64,000 bases of DNA from CAWKOH01 sp963851245. GTDB lineage: Bacteria > Actinomycetota > Acidimicrobiia > Acidimicrobiales > Palsa-688. Both the position numbers and the translations under genes were made by a program. Within the stretch, counting starts at the first letter, position 1. Every line of letters begins with the position of its first letter. A model generated the notes under the pieces. That model was not told the origin of the DNA. It saw only the letters and a program-made list of their open reading frames with translations, and did no database searches. Location of the stretch: positions 1-64,000 of the forward strand of contig CAWKOH010000002.1 of the NCBI GenBank assembly GCA_963851245.1, in the 5' to 3' direction. Of the stretch, positions 35,376 to 44,427 are shown in pieces.

Positions 35376-37034
35376 TCAGGCCGGGGGACCGCTGCCGAGG
35401 ACGACGGTGCCGGTGTGCGACTGACCCGAGCTGTCCACCCAGCTGACCTGGATCTTGTTGCCGGGGTGGTAGCCCACCAGGATGTCGCTGATATCGGTGG
35501 GAGAGCTGACGCTCTGGCCCGCCACCGAAGTGATGGTGTCGCCGGCGGCCAGACCGGCCTGGGCGGCGGCGCCTCCGCTGACGACACTGCTGATGCTCAG
35601 ACCGGAGGCCGAGCTGGAGTTGCCCGAGCCATCCGAGCCGCCGAAGAAGCCACCGAACCCACCGAACCCACCGGAGGAGCCCGATGAACCCTGGCTGTTC
35701 GAGGAGCTCTCGAACAGGACGCCCAGCATGGCGGTAGTGCCGACGTGGGTCGTAGAGGTGCCCTTGCCGGACTCGATCTGATGGACGATCGAAAGCGCCT
35801 CGCTGATCGGAATGGCGAATCCCTGCGTGTCGCCTGAACCGGAGGAGAACTGGGAGGAGCTGCTGGACGAAGCCGCTGTGTCCATGCCGATCACCTGCCC
35901 GGACATGTCGACGAGAGAGCCGCCCGAATCGCCGGGCTGAATATCGGCGTTGACCTGGATGAGTCCGGAAAGCTGCTCAGTGGTGCCGTCCAGATCGTCG
36001 CCGGCCTGGATCGACTGGTTGAGGGCGGTGATGGCTCCGCCGGCATTGCTCGGGGTGCCGCCGGTGCCGCCGGCGTTGCCGATGGCGACCACCGACTGAC
36101 CGACCGCAGCCGAAGACGAGTCGCCGATGCTGGCGGTCTTCAGTCCGGACGCCCCTTGGAGCTTGAGCAGGGCGACGTCGTGGCTGGCGTCGTAACCGAC
36201 CACGGTGGCGTTATAGGTCTTGCCGTTGCCCACGTCGGTTACGGAGATCTTGGTTGCTCCGTCGATCACGTGGTTGTTCGTCAGGACCTCGCCGTTGGAT
36301 GTGAGCACGATCCCGGTCCCCGCTCCGGACGCCTGCTGATAGCCGAAGGTGGAGTTGATGTCGACCAGGGCCGGGTCGACCTTGGCCGCCACGGCGGCGG
36401 CCTCGGCGGCGGTTGCGCCGGTGCCGGAGCTGCTGCTCGAACCGCTGCCGCCAGACCCGCTGTTGCCCGACGATCCGCCCGAGAATCCGCCGTAGCCGCC
36501 GGAGTACCCGCCGTCTCCGCCCGACGAGCCGTTGCCGAAGAAGTTGCCGAACCCGCCGAAGGGGTCGGTCTGTGAGTTGGACCCGTTGCCGGAGCCGCTC
36601 GGGAGGGAGGAGCCCGCCCCCGAGTTCGAGCCGCCGCTGCCGCTCGGCACGGAGCTGCCGCTGCTCGCGGCCGTGTTGGCCGAGCTCGACGGAGTCCACA
36701 TGTCGTGCCCGACGGCCAGGCCGGCAGCTCCACCGCCGACAACGAGAGCCGCCGCCAGCATCAACGGCAGAGCCCGCCGGCGGTGCTTCGGGGACGGGGC
36801 CGGGGCGGACGGCTGCGGCGGCGTGGGGCCGTATCCGCCCGCGCCGGGTGTCGAGCCGGGCGGCTCCCAGCCCCCGCCGGGTGTCTCCCAGCTCGGGCCG
36901 GGTGTCGGGCCGGGGGGCTCCCAGCCTGCCGGACCGGAGCCCGCCTCGGCGGATTCCCGGACACCCTGCGGGTACCACAGGCCGTGGCCCGGTACGGGGC
37001 CCCAACCTCCGTTCGTGCTGTCTTGATCGCTCAT
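35376..37034 (-). CDS. HtrA/DegP-type S1C serine protease with PDZ domain
   Basis: A 552-residue membrane-anchored protease. The N-terminus is Pro/Gly/Trp-rich and cytoplasmic. It is followed by one transmembrane helix (LMLAAALVVGGGAAGLAVG), then a long Gly/Ser-rich linker of about 120 residues. The trypsin-like domain has the His in TNNHVIDG, the Asp in ASHDVALLKL and the Ser in QPGDSGGSLVD. One PDZ domain near the C-terminus contains AAQAGLAAGDTI. The ATG at 37034 has GGAG five bases upstream. It degrades or refolds damaged proteins outside the membrane. The Gly/Ser linker is unusually long for the group. Confidence 0.92.
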   Translation of the reverse strand: MSDQDSTNGGWGPVPGHGLWYPQGVRESAEAGSGPAGWEPPGPTPGPSWETPGGGWEPPGSTPGAGGYGPTPPQPSAPAPSPKHRRRALPLMLAAALVVGGGAAGLAVGHDMWTPSSSANTAASSGSSVPSGSGGSNSGAGSSLPSGSGNGSNSQTDPFGGFGNFFGNGSSGGDGGYSGGYGGFSGGSSGNSGSGGSGSSSSSGTGATAAEAAAVAAKVDPALVDINSTFGYQQASGAGTGIVLTSNGEVLTNNHVIDGATKISVTDVGNGKTYNATVVGYDASHDVALLKLQGASGLKTASIGDSSSAAVGQSVVAIGNAGGTGGTPSNAGGAITALNQSIQAGDDLDGTTEQLSGLIQVNADIQPGDSGGSLVDMSGQVIGMDTAASSSSSSQFSSGSGDTQGFAIPISEALSIVHQIESGKGTSTTHVGTTAMLGVLFESSSNSQGSSGSSGGFGGFGGFFGGSDGSGNSSSASGLSISSVVSGGAAAQAGLAAGDTITSVAGQSVSSPTDISDILVGYHPGNKIQVSWVDSSGQSHTGTVVLGSGPPA

Positions 37035-37310
37035 CTCATCTCCAGTTGGAAGAGTCGCATCGTCCTGTTCCAAGTGAAGCGTCCGATCCTGTGAACTCTG
37101 TGAAGCCGGCCTGAGAGTCTCCAGGTTGAGCTTCCCCTAGCCGTGCTGTTGGCCTGGGTGGGATTCAAGCTCATGAGATTCGCCGTCCTCCGGGCCGGCC
37201 GGATCAGCGGCCATGAGACGACTTCCTTGGTGAGGGTGCCCCTTCTCGGGCTGCCGGTGCTCGCCGCCCGGCCCAACGCGGTGGCTGGCTGACGTGGTTA
37301 TCGTCTCTGC

Positions 37311-38021
37311 ATGATCGCCGGCCCGCGGTTGCGCCAGGTGGCCCTGGTAGCCCGCGATTGCGAAGTAGTAGCCGGGCAGCTACAGAAGGCTTTCGGTTGG
37401 GACGAGCCGTACCACGATCCGGGAGTCGGCGAGTTCGGCCTGCGGAACGCGGTGTTTGCGGCGGGAGATACCTTCGTGGAGGTGGTGGCCCCGGTCGAGG
37501 ACGGCACGACGGCCGGGCGCTACCTGGAGCGACGCGGGGGTGACGGGGGTTACATGGCCATCTTCCAGGTGCCTGATCTGGACCGCGCCCGTCGGCGCCT
37601 GGATCAACTGGGCGTGAGAGTGGTGTGGAAGGCCGACCGGCCCGATATTGCTTGCACCCATCTGCATCCCAAAGACGTTCCCGGCGCCATCGTCTCCTTG
37701 GACTGGGCCGACCCGCCGGAGTCCTGGCGCTGGGCCGGGCCGCGCTGGACAGGGGGCGCGCCGGATCCGGAGCGAGGCGGCGTCACCGGCCTGATCATCG
37801 AGGTGGCCGACCCCAAGTCCACCGCCGAGCGCTGGGCCGCCGTGCTCGGCGTCCAGGCCCGCGCCGGTGACGTCGGCGCGGTTGTCGAACTAAGTGAAGC
37901 CTGCCAGCGGCTGCAATTCATTCCCGTTGCTGCAGGCCGGGGTGAAGGCATAACCGGGATCGGCATCGACGGCTGGCCGGCTGATCAGGCCGTGCGGATA
38001 GGCGGCGTCACATTCGGCTGA
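37311..38021 (+). CDS. VOC/glyoxalase-like protein
   Basis: A 236-residue protein with two vicinal-oxygen-chelate modules. The first has LRQVALVARDCEVVAGQLQKAFG and FVEVVAPVEDGTTAGRYLERRGG. The second, about residues 150-230, has GLIIEVADPKSTAERWAAVLG. The metal ligands of true glyoxalases are not fully preserved in what I can see. The enzymatic role is undefined. Confidence 0.78.
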   Translation: MIAGPRLRQVALVARDCEVVAGQLQKAFGWDEPYHDPGVGEFGLRNAVFAAGDTFVEVVAPVEDGTTAGRYLERRGGDGGYMAIFQVPDLDRARRRLDQLGVRVVWKADRPDIACTHLHPKDVPGAIVSLDWADPPESWRWAGPRWTGGAPDPERGGVTGLIIEVADPKSTAERWAAVLGVQARAGDVGAVVELSEACQRLQFIPVAAGRGEGITGIGIDGWPADQAVRIGGVTFG

Positions 38022-38036
38022 GTTACTCTGCGCGCC

Positions 38037-38507
38037 ATGCGCGGTTCGGTCACGGTCCACATGGCTGCTTCTCCGGAGAAGGTCTGGGAACTGGTGAGCG
38101 ACGTCACCAACACCGGCCGCTTCAGCCCCGAGACATTCGAGTGTGTCTGGTGCGACGAATCCACCGAACCCAGGGTCGGGGCCCGCTTCAGGGGTCATGT
38201 CAAGCGCAACGGCATCGGGCCGGTGTACTGGACCAACTGCACCGTAACCGCATGTGAACCGGGACGGGAGTTCGCCTTCGGGGTCGTCACCCCTAAGGGT
38301 GTGGTGATGAACACCTGGAGCTACCGCTTCGAAGCGGCAGGCGACGGCACCGACGTGACCGAGTCCTTCGAGTTGACGCCCTCACCGGGGTTGAGGTTCT
38401 ACTGGGCTGTGCTGGGATGGGCCCGTGGCCGTCACAACGCGAACGACATGCGCACCACGCTCGAGCGGATCAAGGCCGTCGTCGAAGCTCCGGACTCCAC
38501 GCCCTAG
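38037..38507 (+). CDS. SRPBCC (polyketide cyclase/START-like) protein
   Basis: A 156-residue helix-grip protein. It starts VTVHMAASPEKVWELVSDVTNTGRFSP, the canonical SRPBCC opening, followed by a barrel (WTNCTVTACEPGREFAF) and a long C-terminal helix (NDMRTTLERIKAVVE). These proteins bind hydrophobic ligands. The ATG lies 15 bases after the VOC gene's stop, so the two may be one operon. Confidence 0.82.
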   Translation: MRGSVTVHMAASPEKVWELVSDVTNTGRFSPETFECVWCDESTEPRVGARFRGHVKRNGIGPVYWTNCTVTACEPGREFAFGVVTPKGVVMNTWSYRFEAAGDGTDVTESFELTPSPGLRFYWAVLGWARGRHNANDMRTTLERIKAVVEAPDSTP

Positions 38508-38625
38508 ACCCGTTTGCGAGTGGTCCCAAGAGGACGCCGGCCAGAACCGCCACGGTCAGGACAGTCGGCCTGCTCCAGGCGTCTGACGACCTCATACTTC
38601 CACCGGTGCCCGTACGATCTGGACC

Positions 38626-39069
38626 ATGGCACTAGACGGTGAGTACGAGCCCAGCCCGGCGCAGTGGGTGCGCGACCAGGTCGAGGAGTACGAGCGCTCA
38701 GGCGGGCAGGAGGCGAACACCCTGCGGGACAGTGGGCTCCCGGTGATCATTGTCACCACCCGGGGCAACAAGAGCGGCAAGATCCGCAAGATGGCCCTGA
38801 TGCGGGTGGAGCACGACGGCCAGTACGCCCTGGTGGCCTCCTTGGGCGGGGCGCCCAACCACCCGGTCTGGTACTACAACCTCAAAGCCCATCCTGATGA
38901 GGTCGTCATCCAGGACGGGCCGCAGCCTCACCATTTCCGAGTCCGGGAGGTCACTGGGGACGAGAAGGCAGAGTGGTGGGAGCGCGCCGTGGCCGCCTAT
39001 CCCCCCTACGCCGACTACCAGAAGAAGACCGACCGGCAGATCCCGGTCTTCGTGGCCACCCGCACCTAG
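38626..39069 (+). CDS. F420-dependent (Ddn-type) nitroreductase-family oxidoreductase
   Basis: A 147-residue split-barrel protein of the deazaflavin-dependent nitroreductase family. It has the F420-binding pattern TTRGNKSGKIRKMALMRVEHDG, GGAPNHPVWYYNLKAHP, and the ending YADYQKKTDRQIPVFVATR. It probably uses F420H2 to reduce quinones or other substrates. It overlaps the phosphatase gene by one base (TAGTG), so the two are translationally coupled. Confidence 0.88.
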   Translation: MALDGEYEPSPAQWVRDQVEEYERSGGQEANTLRDSGLPVIIVTTRGNKSGKIRKMALMRVEHDGQYALVASLGGAPNHPVWYYNLKAHPDEVVIQDGPQPHHFRVREVTGDEKAEWWERAVAAYPPYADYQKKTDRQIPVFVATRT

Positions 39070-39554
39070 TGCGGGTGGCGATGGTCTGCCTCGGCAACAT
39101 CTGCCGTTCGCCCATGGCCGCGGCGGTGGCGCGAGAGCTGATCGACGAAGCCGGGCTTGGGGATCGAGTCGTAATCGAATCGTTCGGCACGGCCGGATAT
39201 CACGTGGGAGAGGGTGCCGACCCTCGGGCCGAGGCCGCTCTGCTTCGCCACGGTTGGACGGCAAAAGCGCACCGAGCCCGCCGGCTCGGTACCGACGAGG
39301 TCAGGACCTTCGACCTGTTGCTGTGCGCGGACCGGGCCAATCTCCTTGCCGTCCAGCGGTTGGCGGCTGCGGCGGATGAGGATCTTTCGAAGGTCCGGCT
39401 GCTTCGCTCCTTCGACCCACGCCGGCGGCCCGGGGATGAAGAGGTGCCCGATCCCTGGAGTGGCGAGGATGTCGACTTCGATCGGGCCCTGGCGTCGATA
39501 GAGAGGTCCTGTCGCGGGTTGGTGGGTGAGCTGGCCGGCCGCCTGACGGCGTGA
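39069..39554 (+). CDS. low-molecular-weight protein tyrosine phosphatase
   Basis: A 161-residue LMW-PTP. The P-loop MVCLGNICRSPMA supplies the nucleophilic Cys and Arg (CX5R). The general-acid Asp is in VPDPWSG near residue 130, followed by FDRALASIERSCRGL. The GTG at 39069 overlaps the previous stop by one base. It dephosphorylates protein or sugar phosphates in the cytoplasm. LMW-PTPs are often neighbours of fructosamine kinases, as here, which suggests a role in deglycation. Confidence 0.9.
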   Translation: MRVAMVCLGNICRSPMAAAVARELIDEAGLGDRVVIESFGTAGYHVGEGADPRAEAALLRHGWTAKAHRARRLGTDEVRTFDLLLCADRANLLAVQRLAAAADEDLSKVRLLRSFDPRRRPGDEEVPDPWSGEDVDFDRALASIERSCRGLVGELAGRLTA

Positions 39555-40351
39555 CCGAGACGAGCCGGCCGGCCTGGGTAGACCGCACGGAACGGGTCCT
39601 CGGTCCCGTCGGTGGGGCCCAACCGTTGAGCGGCTCGGCGTGGAGGGCGACGGCCGGAGGCATCTCCGTCGTGGTGAAAACCGGCCCCGGAGTCGCCGAC
39701 GAAGCGGCCGGCCTCGAGGCCCTGGCCAAGGTGGACGGTGGCCCTCCTGTGCCTGAGGTGCTGATGGTCGAAGGTGAGCTGCTGGTGACGTCGTGGGTGG
39801 AGCAGGGGCACCGCACCGATACACGCCTGCAGGCGCTGGGCCGGTCCTTGGCTGCGCTTCATTCGGCGCCCCGGACCGGCTGGGGCGGAGGGTCGTCATG
39901 GATCGGCAACTGCCGGGTGGACGCCTCCGAGGCCAGCAGCGGGCCCGAGTTCTACAGCCGGCGGCTGACGGAGCTGGCTGCGCGTTGCGGGCTGACCGGC
40001 GAACTCGGTCCTGTCCTCGGACGTCTGGAGGAACTGCTCGATGACCAAACGCCCGCGCTGGTACACGGAGATCTCTGGTGGGGCAATGTCCTGTGGGGTG
40101 CCGATGGGCGGGGTTGGTTGATCGACCCTTCCTGTCATGGTGGCCACCCCGAGGAGGACCTGGCCATGCTTGACGTGTTCGGCTCGGTGCCAGCTTCTCT
40201 GATCCGGAGCTACGAGGAGGTCCGGCCCGGCCAGGATGGCTGGCAGCTGAGGCGGCCGCTCTTTTCTCTCTATCCCCTCCTCGTCCACACTGTTCTTTTC
40301 GGCGGTTCCTACCGGTCCCAGGCGGTAGCGGCGGTCCGGTTCTACAGGTAA
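39551..40351 (+). CDS. fructosamine kinase family protein
   Basis: A 266-residue protein with the FN3K catalytic loop LVHGDLWWGNVLW and the metal site LIDPSCHGGHPEEDLAM, the family signature. These enzymes phosphorylate ketoamines on glycated amines and proteins so that they break down. It overlaps the phosphatase gene by four bases (GTGA). The pair probably works in sequence: kinase makes a phosphorylated ketoamine or a related sugar phosphate, and the phosphatase acts on that or on proteins. That pathway link is inference. Confidence 0.9.
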   Translation: MTETSRPAWVDRTERVLGPVGGAQPLSGSAWRATAGGISVVVKTGPGVADEAAGLEALAKVDGGPPVPEVLMVEGELLVTSWVEQGHRTDTRLQALGRSLAALHSAPRTGWGGGSSWIGNCRVDASEASSGPEFYSRRLTELAARCGLTGELGPVLGRLEELLDDQTPALVHGDLWWGNVLWGADGRGWLIDPSCHGGHPEEDLAMLDVFGSVPASLIRSYEEVRPGQDGWQLRRPLFSLYPLLVHTVLFGGSYRSQAVAAVRFYR

Positions 40352-40386
40352 CGGCCGCGCCTTGTAACGTCGGGCTGGAGCCGCCG

Positions 40387-41148
40387 ATGAGCATCCTCGA
40401 CCTGTTTCGTCTCGACGACCGCGTTGCGATAGTTACCGGGGCCTCGTCCGGGCTTGGCGCCGTCTTTGCCGAAGCGCTGGCCGAGGCCGGCGCCGACGTG
40501 GCCCTAGGCGCCCGGCGGACCGACCGGCTGGAGGGCACCAAGAAAGCGGTGGAAGCGGCGGGACGCCGAGCAATCGCGGTGACCATGGACGTGTCGGTCC
40601 CCGAGGAGTGCCAGAAGTTGGTGGATGCCGCAATGCAGACGTTCGGCCGGGTGGACATCCTGGTGAACAACGCCGGGATCGGAACGGCGTATCCGGCTAC
40701 CCGGGAGAAGCCTGAGCAGTTCCGAGCTGTCGTCGACGTCAACCTGAACGGCTGCTACTGGATGGCCCAGGCGTGCGGTCGGGTCATGAGGCCCGGGAGC
40801 TCGATCATCAACATCTCGAGCGTTCTCGGGCTGACCACCGCCGACCTCCCGCAAGCGGCTTACTCGGCCACAAAGGCGGGGCTTATCGGCCTCACGCGCG
40901 ACCTGGCCCAGCAGTGGACCGGTCGCAAGGGCATCCGGGTCAACGCTCTGGCCCCCGGGTTCTTCCAGTCCGAGATGACCGATCAGTACCCCGACGACTA
41001 CCTCCCGTCGCAGCTCCACCGCATCCCGGCCGGACGTATCGGTGAACCTCGGGAGCTGGCTGCGGCCCTCATCTTCCTGGCCAGCGACGCCGCCTCGTAT
41101 GTGACCGGCAGCGTCCTTCCGGTGGAAGGCGGCCTCCTCGTCACCTAA
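40387..41148 (+). CDS. classical SDR oxidoreductase
   Basis: A 253-residue short-chain dehydrogenase. It has the cofactor motif VTGASSGLG (about residue 17) and LVNNAGIG near residue 93. Tyr159 and Lys163 lie in YSATKAG, and ISSVLG carries the catalytic Ser. The C-terminal signature is RIPAGRIGEPRELAAALIFLASDAAS. NAD(P)H-dependent, cytoplasmic. It could be a 3-oxoacyl-ACP reductase-like or gluconate-5-dehydrogenase-like enzyme; the substrate is not assignable. It sits next to an enoyl-CoA hydratase. Confidence 0.88.
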   Translation: MSILDLFRLDDRVAIVTGASSGLGAVFAEALAEAGADVALGARRTDRLEGTKKAVEAAGRRAIAVTMDVSVPEECQKLVDAAMQTFGRVDILVNNAGIGTAYPATREKPEQFRAVVDVNLNGCYWMAQACGRVMRPGSSIINISSVLGLTTADLPQAAYSATKAGLIGLTRDLAQQWTGRKGIRVNALAPGFFQSEMTDQYPDDYLPSQLHRIPAGRIGEPRELAAALIFLASDAASYVTGSVLPVEGGLLVT

Positions 41149-41230
41149 GGGCCCGCCGGCTCTCTCGGCCCGCGTGTGATGGGAAACCGTCACCGCCTGA
41201 GCCCGCCTCGATTCCTGGCAGGATGACGCC

Positions 41231-42058
41231 ATGAGCGACTCGCCAAAAGGAGCCCCCGCCGAGCTGGTGGTGGTCGAGCGGGGAGACGGCATAGCCGTCC
41301 TAACCCTCAACCGCCCCGAAGCCCGCAACGCCTTGAGCTCGGCGCTGCTCAAGGACGTGCGAACGGCGCTTGCCGAGGTCGACGGCGACGATTCGGTCCG
41401 GGCGGTCATCCTGACCGGCGCGGATCCGGCCTTCTGCGCCGGCCTGGACCTCAAGGAGCTCAGCCAGGCCTCGGACTCGCGCCTCCTCGATGACCCGTCG
41501 GAGCCCGAAGGCATACCGACCGGCCGGCCGTGGAAGCCCCTCGGGAAGCCCGTGATCGGGGCGATCAACGGGGTGGCGGTCACCGGTGGCTTCGAGCTGG
41601 CCCTGAACTGCGATTTCCTGATCGCGTCGGAGCGGGCCGCCTTCGCCGACACTCACACCCGGGTCGGGGTTCTGCCCGGCTGGGGCCTTTCCGTCCTGCT
41701 GCCGCAGCTGGTGGGCTTCGGCCTGGCCCGGCGCATGAGCTACACCGGCGATTTCCTGCCCGCCGCCGAGGCCCTGCGGGCCGGGCTGGTCACCGAAGTG
41801 GTGCCGCACGAGCGCCTCCTGCCTGCCGCCCGGCAGGTGGCCGCAGCCATCGCCGCCAACAACACTCTGGCGGTCAACACCATGGTCGCTTCTTACCGGA
41901 GCATCGAGGCGGCGGCGCAGGGTGACGGGCTGGACCTGGAAGCAGTCACCTCGGTCGGCTGGCGGCGGACCGGCGGTAGCCAAGGCCTCGCCGACCGCGT
42001 CAGTGGCGTTTTCGCCCGGGGCCGGGCCCAGGTCGCCGGCGCCGACTCCGAGTCCTGA
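41231..42058 (+). CDS. enoyl-CoA hydratase/isomerase family protein
   Basis: A 275-residue crotonase-fold protein. The oxyanion-hole segments are ADPAFCAGLDLKEL and GAINGVAVTGGFELALNCD, followed by FADTHTRVGVLPGWGLSVLL. The Glu/Gly positions of true hydratases (GEG/GLP region) are partly changed, so it may be an isomerase or another crotonase. It acts on an acyl-CoA. ATG 41231 lies 82 bases after the SDR gene. Confidence 0.88.
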   Translation: MSDSPKGAPAELVVVERGDGIAVLTLNRPEARNALSSALLKDVRTALAEVDGDDSVRAVILTGADPAFCAGLDLKELSQASDSRLLDDPSEPEGIPTGRPWKPLGKPVIGAINGVAVTGGFELALNCDFLIASERAAFADTHTRVGVLPGWGLSVLLPQLVGFGLARRMSYTGDFLPAAEALRAGLVTEVVPHERLLPAARQVAAAIAANNTLAVNTMVASYRSIEAAAQGDGLDLEAVTSVGWRRTGGSQGLADRVSGVFARGRAQVAGADSES

Positions 42059-42114
42059 CCGGCGGGGTCGTGGGGCCTGCGAGGGCCGGCAACTCGCCCT
42101 CGCCGGCCCTCGAG

Positions 42115-43527
42115 CTAAACGCTGGTGCGGTCGAACCAGGGGTGAGCCGCTTCCAGCTGGCCGGCCAGCCGGAAGAGCGTGGCTTCATCCCCGAAGGGGG
42201 CCATGAACTGGGATCCGATCGGCAGCCCTTCGGGCGTCGTGTCCAACGGAACCGACATCGCCGGCTGCCCCGTGATGTTGGCCAGGGTGGTGAAGGCCGT
42301 GGCCCGGGGTGTCAACTCGGCGAAGCGCTTCACGTCGGTGCCCACGAGGATCCCCAGTTCTAGCGGCGGGTCGGCGAGGGTCGGGGTGAGCACGATGTCG
42401 ACGTCCCCGAAAAGCCCGGCCATGATGCGGCCGATCCGGTGCATGGCGCCGGTCGAGGTGATGTAGTCGACAGCCGAGGCGGAGCGGCCCGATTCGACGA
42501 TCGTCGCCGTCACCAACTCCAGGTCGTCAGGTTGTTGAGCACGGCCCAGCTGAGCCAATCGGGCATCCACGGCCGCCGCCACGCTCGCAGCCACGATCGA
42601 AGCTTGAGCCCGGGCGAGGAGGTCGGGATCGAAGGGCCACCTGAGCGGGTCGACGCGGTGGCCGAGGGCCTCGATCCTGCGGGCGGTCCGCTCGGCCGCT
42701 TCCCGGCACGGTGCGCTGACCTCGATGCCGTTGGGCGCTTCGAGTATGAGGCCGACCCGCAGCGGCCCCGGATCCTGGCTCACCTCGGCCAGGAAGGGCC
42801 CGGCCGGCGGGGGAGCCCAATAGGGATCGCCCGGGACGGGCCCGGCGCAGGCGTCGAGGGCGGCGGCGCTGTCGCGGACCGACCGTGAGACCACGTGCTG
42901 CGTGCTCATGCCGGCCCACCCCTCGCCCCGGTCGGGAGCGAGGCTGATTCGGGCCCGGGTCGGTTTCAGGCCGAACACGCCACAGCACGAGGCCGGTATC
43001 CGAATGGAGCCACCACCGTCGGAAGCGTGGGCCACGGGAATGATTCCGCACGCGACCGCGGCGGCCGCGCCCCCGCTGGAGCCTCCGGCGCTGATCAGCT
43101 GGTTCCAGGGGTTTGCCGTCGGGCCGAACATCGCCGGCTCGGTGGTGGGGCTGACGCCAAGCTCGGGCGTGTTGGTCTTGGCGAAGAGGACGAAGCCGGC
43201 CCGCCGGTACCGGGCGACTATCTCCGAATCGGCGGAGGGGACCGACACGAACAGCCGGCTGGAGTTGCTGGTGCAGATGCCGGCCACGTTGGCCCACAGG
43301 TCCTTGATGGCCAATGGCACCCCACGGAAAGCACCGTCGGGCAACCCGGCGTCGATGGCGGCGCGGGCCTGGTCGTCGAAGAGGTTCACGACGGCGTTCA
43401 CCGAGGGGTTCCGCTCCGCAATGGCGTCCATGGCTGCGTCCAGGACCTCATGGGGGCTCACCTGGCCTCGGGCCACCAGCCCGGCCAACCCCAGGGCATC
43501 GAAGCTGCGGTACTCGGCCAGCTGCAT
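42115..43527 (-). CDS. amidase signature family protein
   Basis: A 470-residue amidase. The catalytic Lys is in PLAIKDLWAN, the first Ser in SAGGSSGGAAAAVA, and the nucleophilic Ser in SDGGGSIRIPASCCG (Ser-cisSer-Lys triad). The ATG at 43527 has GGAGGAG just upstream, while the longer open frame to 43845 crosses the NUDIX gene and is ignored. It hydrolyses an amide, probably of a small molecule, and GatA identity is unlikely because no gatB or gatC lies nearby. Confidence 0.88.
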   Translation of the reverse strand: MQLAEYRSFDALGLAGLVARGQVSPHEVLDAAMDAIAERNPSVNAVVNLFDDQARAAIDAGLPDGAFRGVPLAIKDLWANVAGICTSNSSRLFVSVPSADSEIVARYRRAGFVLFAKTNTPELGVSPTTEPAMFGPTANPWNQLISAGGSSGGAAAAVACGIIPVAHASDGGGSIRIPASCCGVFGLKPTRARISLAPDRGEGWAGMSTQHVVSRSVRDSAAALDACAGPVPGDPYWAPPPAGPFLAEVSQDPGPLRVGLILEAPNGIEVSAPCREAAERTARRIEALGHRVDPLRWPFDPDLLARAQASIVAASVAAAVDARLAQLGRAQQPDDLELVTATIVESGRSASAVDYITSTGAMHRIGRIMAGLFGDVDIVLTPTLADPPLELGILVGTDVKRFAELTPRATAFTTLANITGQPAMSVPLDTTPEGLPIGSQFMAPFGDEATLFRLAGQLEAAHPWFDRTSV

Positions 43528-43568
43528 CTCTCCTCCTTGCTCGAACGAAGCGCAGCCGTTCCGGCTCG

Positions 43569-44363
43569 CTACTTCCAGGCGAAGACCGGTTGCTCGTACC
43601 CGGAGACCTGTTCGTAGCCGCCCTCGATGGCGACTCGCCGGAACTGGAGCAGGACGGCGCCGGTAGGGGCGTGTATCAGGTCGCCACCGATGGGAATCTG
43701 AACCACGGGCCGGTCGGATTCGGGGATCGACACGAACCGCGGGGAGTCGAGCCGGCACAGCTCGTGGAACCCGATCCGGTGCACCGAGAGCACCTCGTCG
43801 GGGTTGGGGCGGATCTCCGCAGCGTCGCCAGCCCAGAGAACACACGGCGTGATGACATAGCCGGAGCGGGTGGCATAGTCGTCCAGGTATCCCAGCAGCG
43901 CGCTCCGCGGCAGATCCAGGCCGATCTCCTCGTGTAGTTCCCGCAAGGCCGCGTCTACCGCCACCTCACCGTCGTCGACTCTGCCCCCGGGTAGTGCCCA
44001 TTGACCGGAGTGAGACCTCAGGCGAGGGGCCCGGCGGGTGAGCAGGAACGCCGGCCCTCCCGCCGTGCCGGCCACACTCCCCGTCAGGTGCAGGCCGGCG
44101 GCGCCCGGGATGTGGTCGAGTCTCTCTCGGGAGAAAGGGTGGTCGTCCCGGCCATCCACGGCCGGGTCGCTGTCGACCACCACTACCGCCACCGCCGCGT
44201 GCCGGCGCCCGGCCAGGGGAATGGTCTCCGGCTCGTGGCCGGCCAGGTTGGCAGCCAAGCACGCCCGCAGGGCCGGACCGAAGGGCATGGCCGTCAGGGG
44301 CTCCGTTGGCGTCGCCGCACCGGTAGTCGGGAGGCGCCCGGGACGGGGGGCTGTACTTGTCAC
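43569..44363 (-). CDS. NUDIX hydrolase, possible CoA pyrophosphatase
   Basis: A 264-residue protein with a complete NUDIX box, GGRVDDGEVAVDAALRELHEEIGL. The extended N- and C-terminal regions resemble NudL/CoAse-type pyrophosphatases (PFGPALRACLAANL; RRHAAVAVVVV). The GTG at 44363 is chosen, with an ATG at 44288 as the alternative. It hydrolyses nucleoside diphosphates linked to another moiety. It ends 42 bases before the amidase and is probably co-transcribed with it. Confidence 0.8.
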   Translation of the reverse strand: MTSTAPRPGRLPTTGAATPTEPLTAMPFGPALRACLAANLAGHEPETIPLAGRRHAAVAVVVVDSDPAVDGRDDHPFSRERLDHIPGAAGLHLTGSVAGTAGGPAFLLTRRAPRLRSHSGQWALPGGRVDDGEVAVDAALRELHEEIGLDLPRSALLGYLDDYATRSGYVITPCVLWAGDAAEIRPNPDEVLSVHRIGFHELCRLDSPRFVSIPESDRPVVQIPIGGDLIHAPTGAVLLQFRRVAIEGGYEQVSGYEQPVFAWK

Positions 44364-44427
44364 GACGGCACCATACCGGCACGCCTGACCGGAAAGCACA
44401 AACCCGGCCGTATGCCAGACTCGGGGC

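Noticed and set aside
37143..37292. A 49-codon ORF (GTG start, one hydrophobic N-terminal segment) in the spacer between HtrA and the VOC gene.
   Set aside because: No ribosome site, weak start and no recognised family. It may be chance in GC-rich sequence, so it is not listed as a gene.
43528..43845. A long N-terminal extension of the amidase open frame.
   Set aside because: It runs antisense-frame through the NUDIX gene, and the ATG at 43527 has a strong ribosome site.
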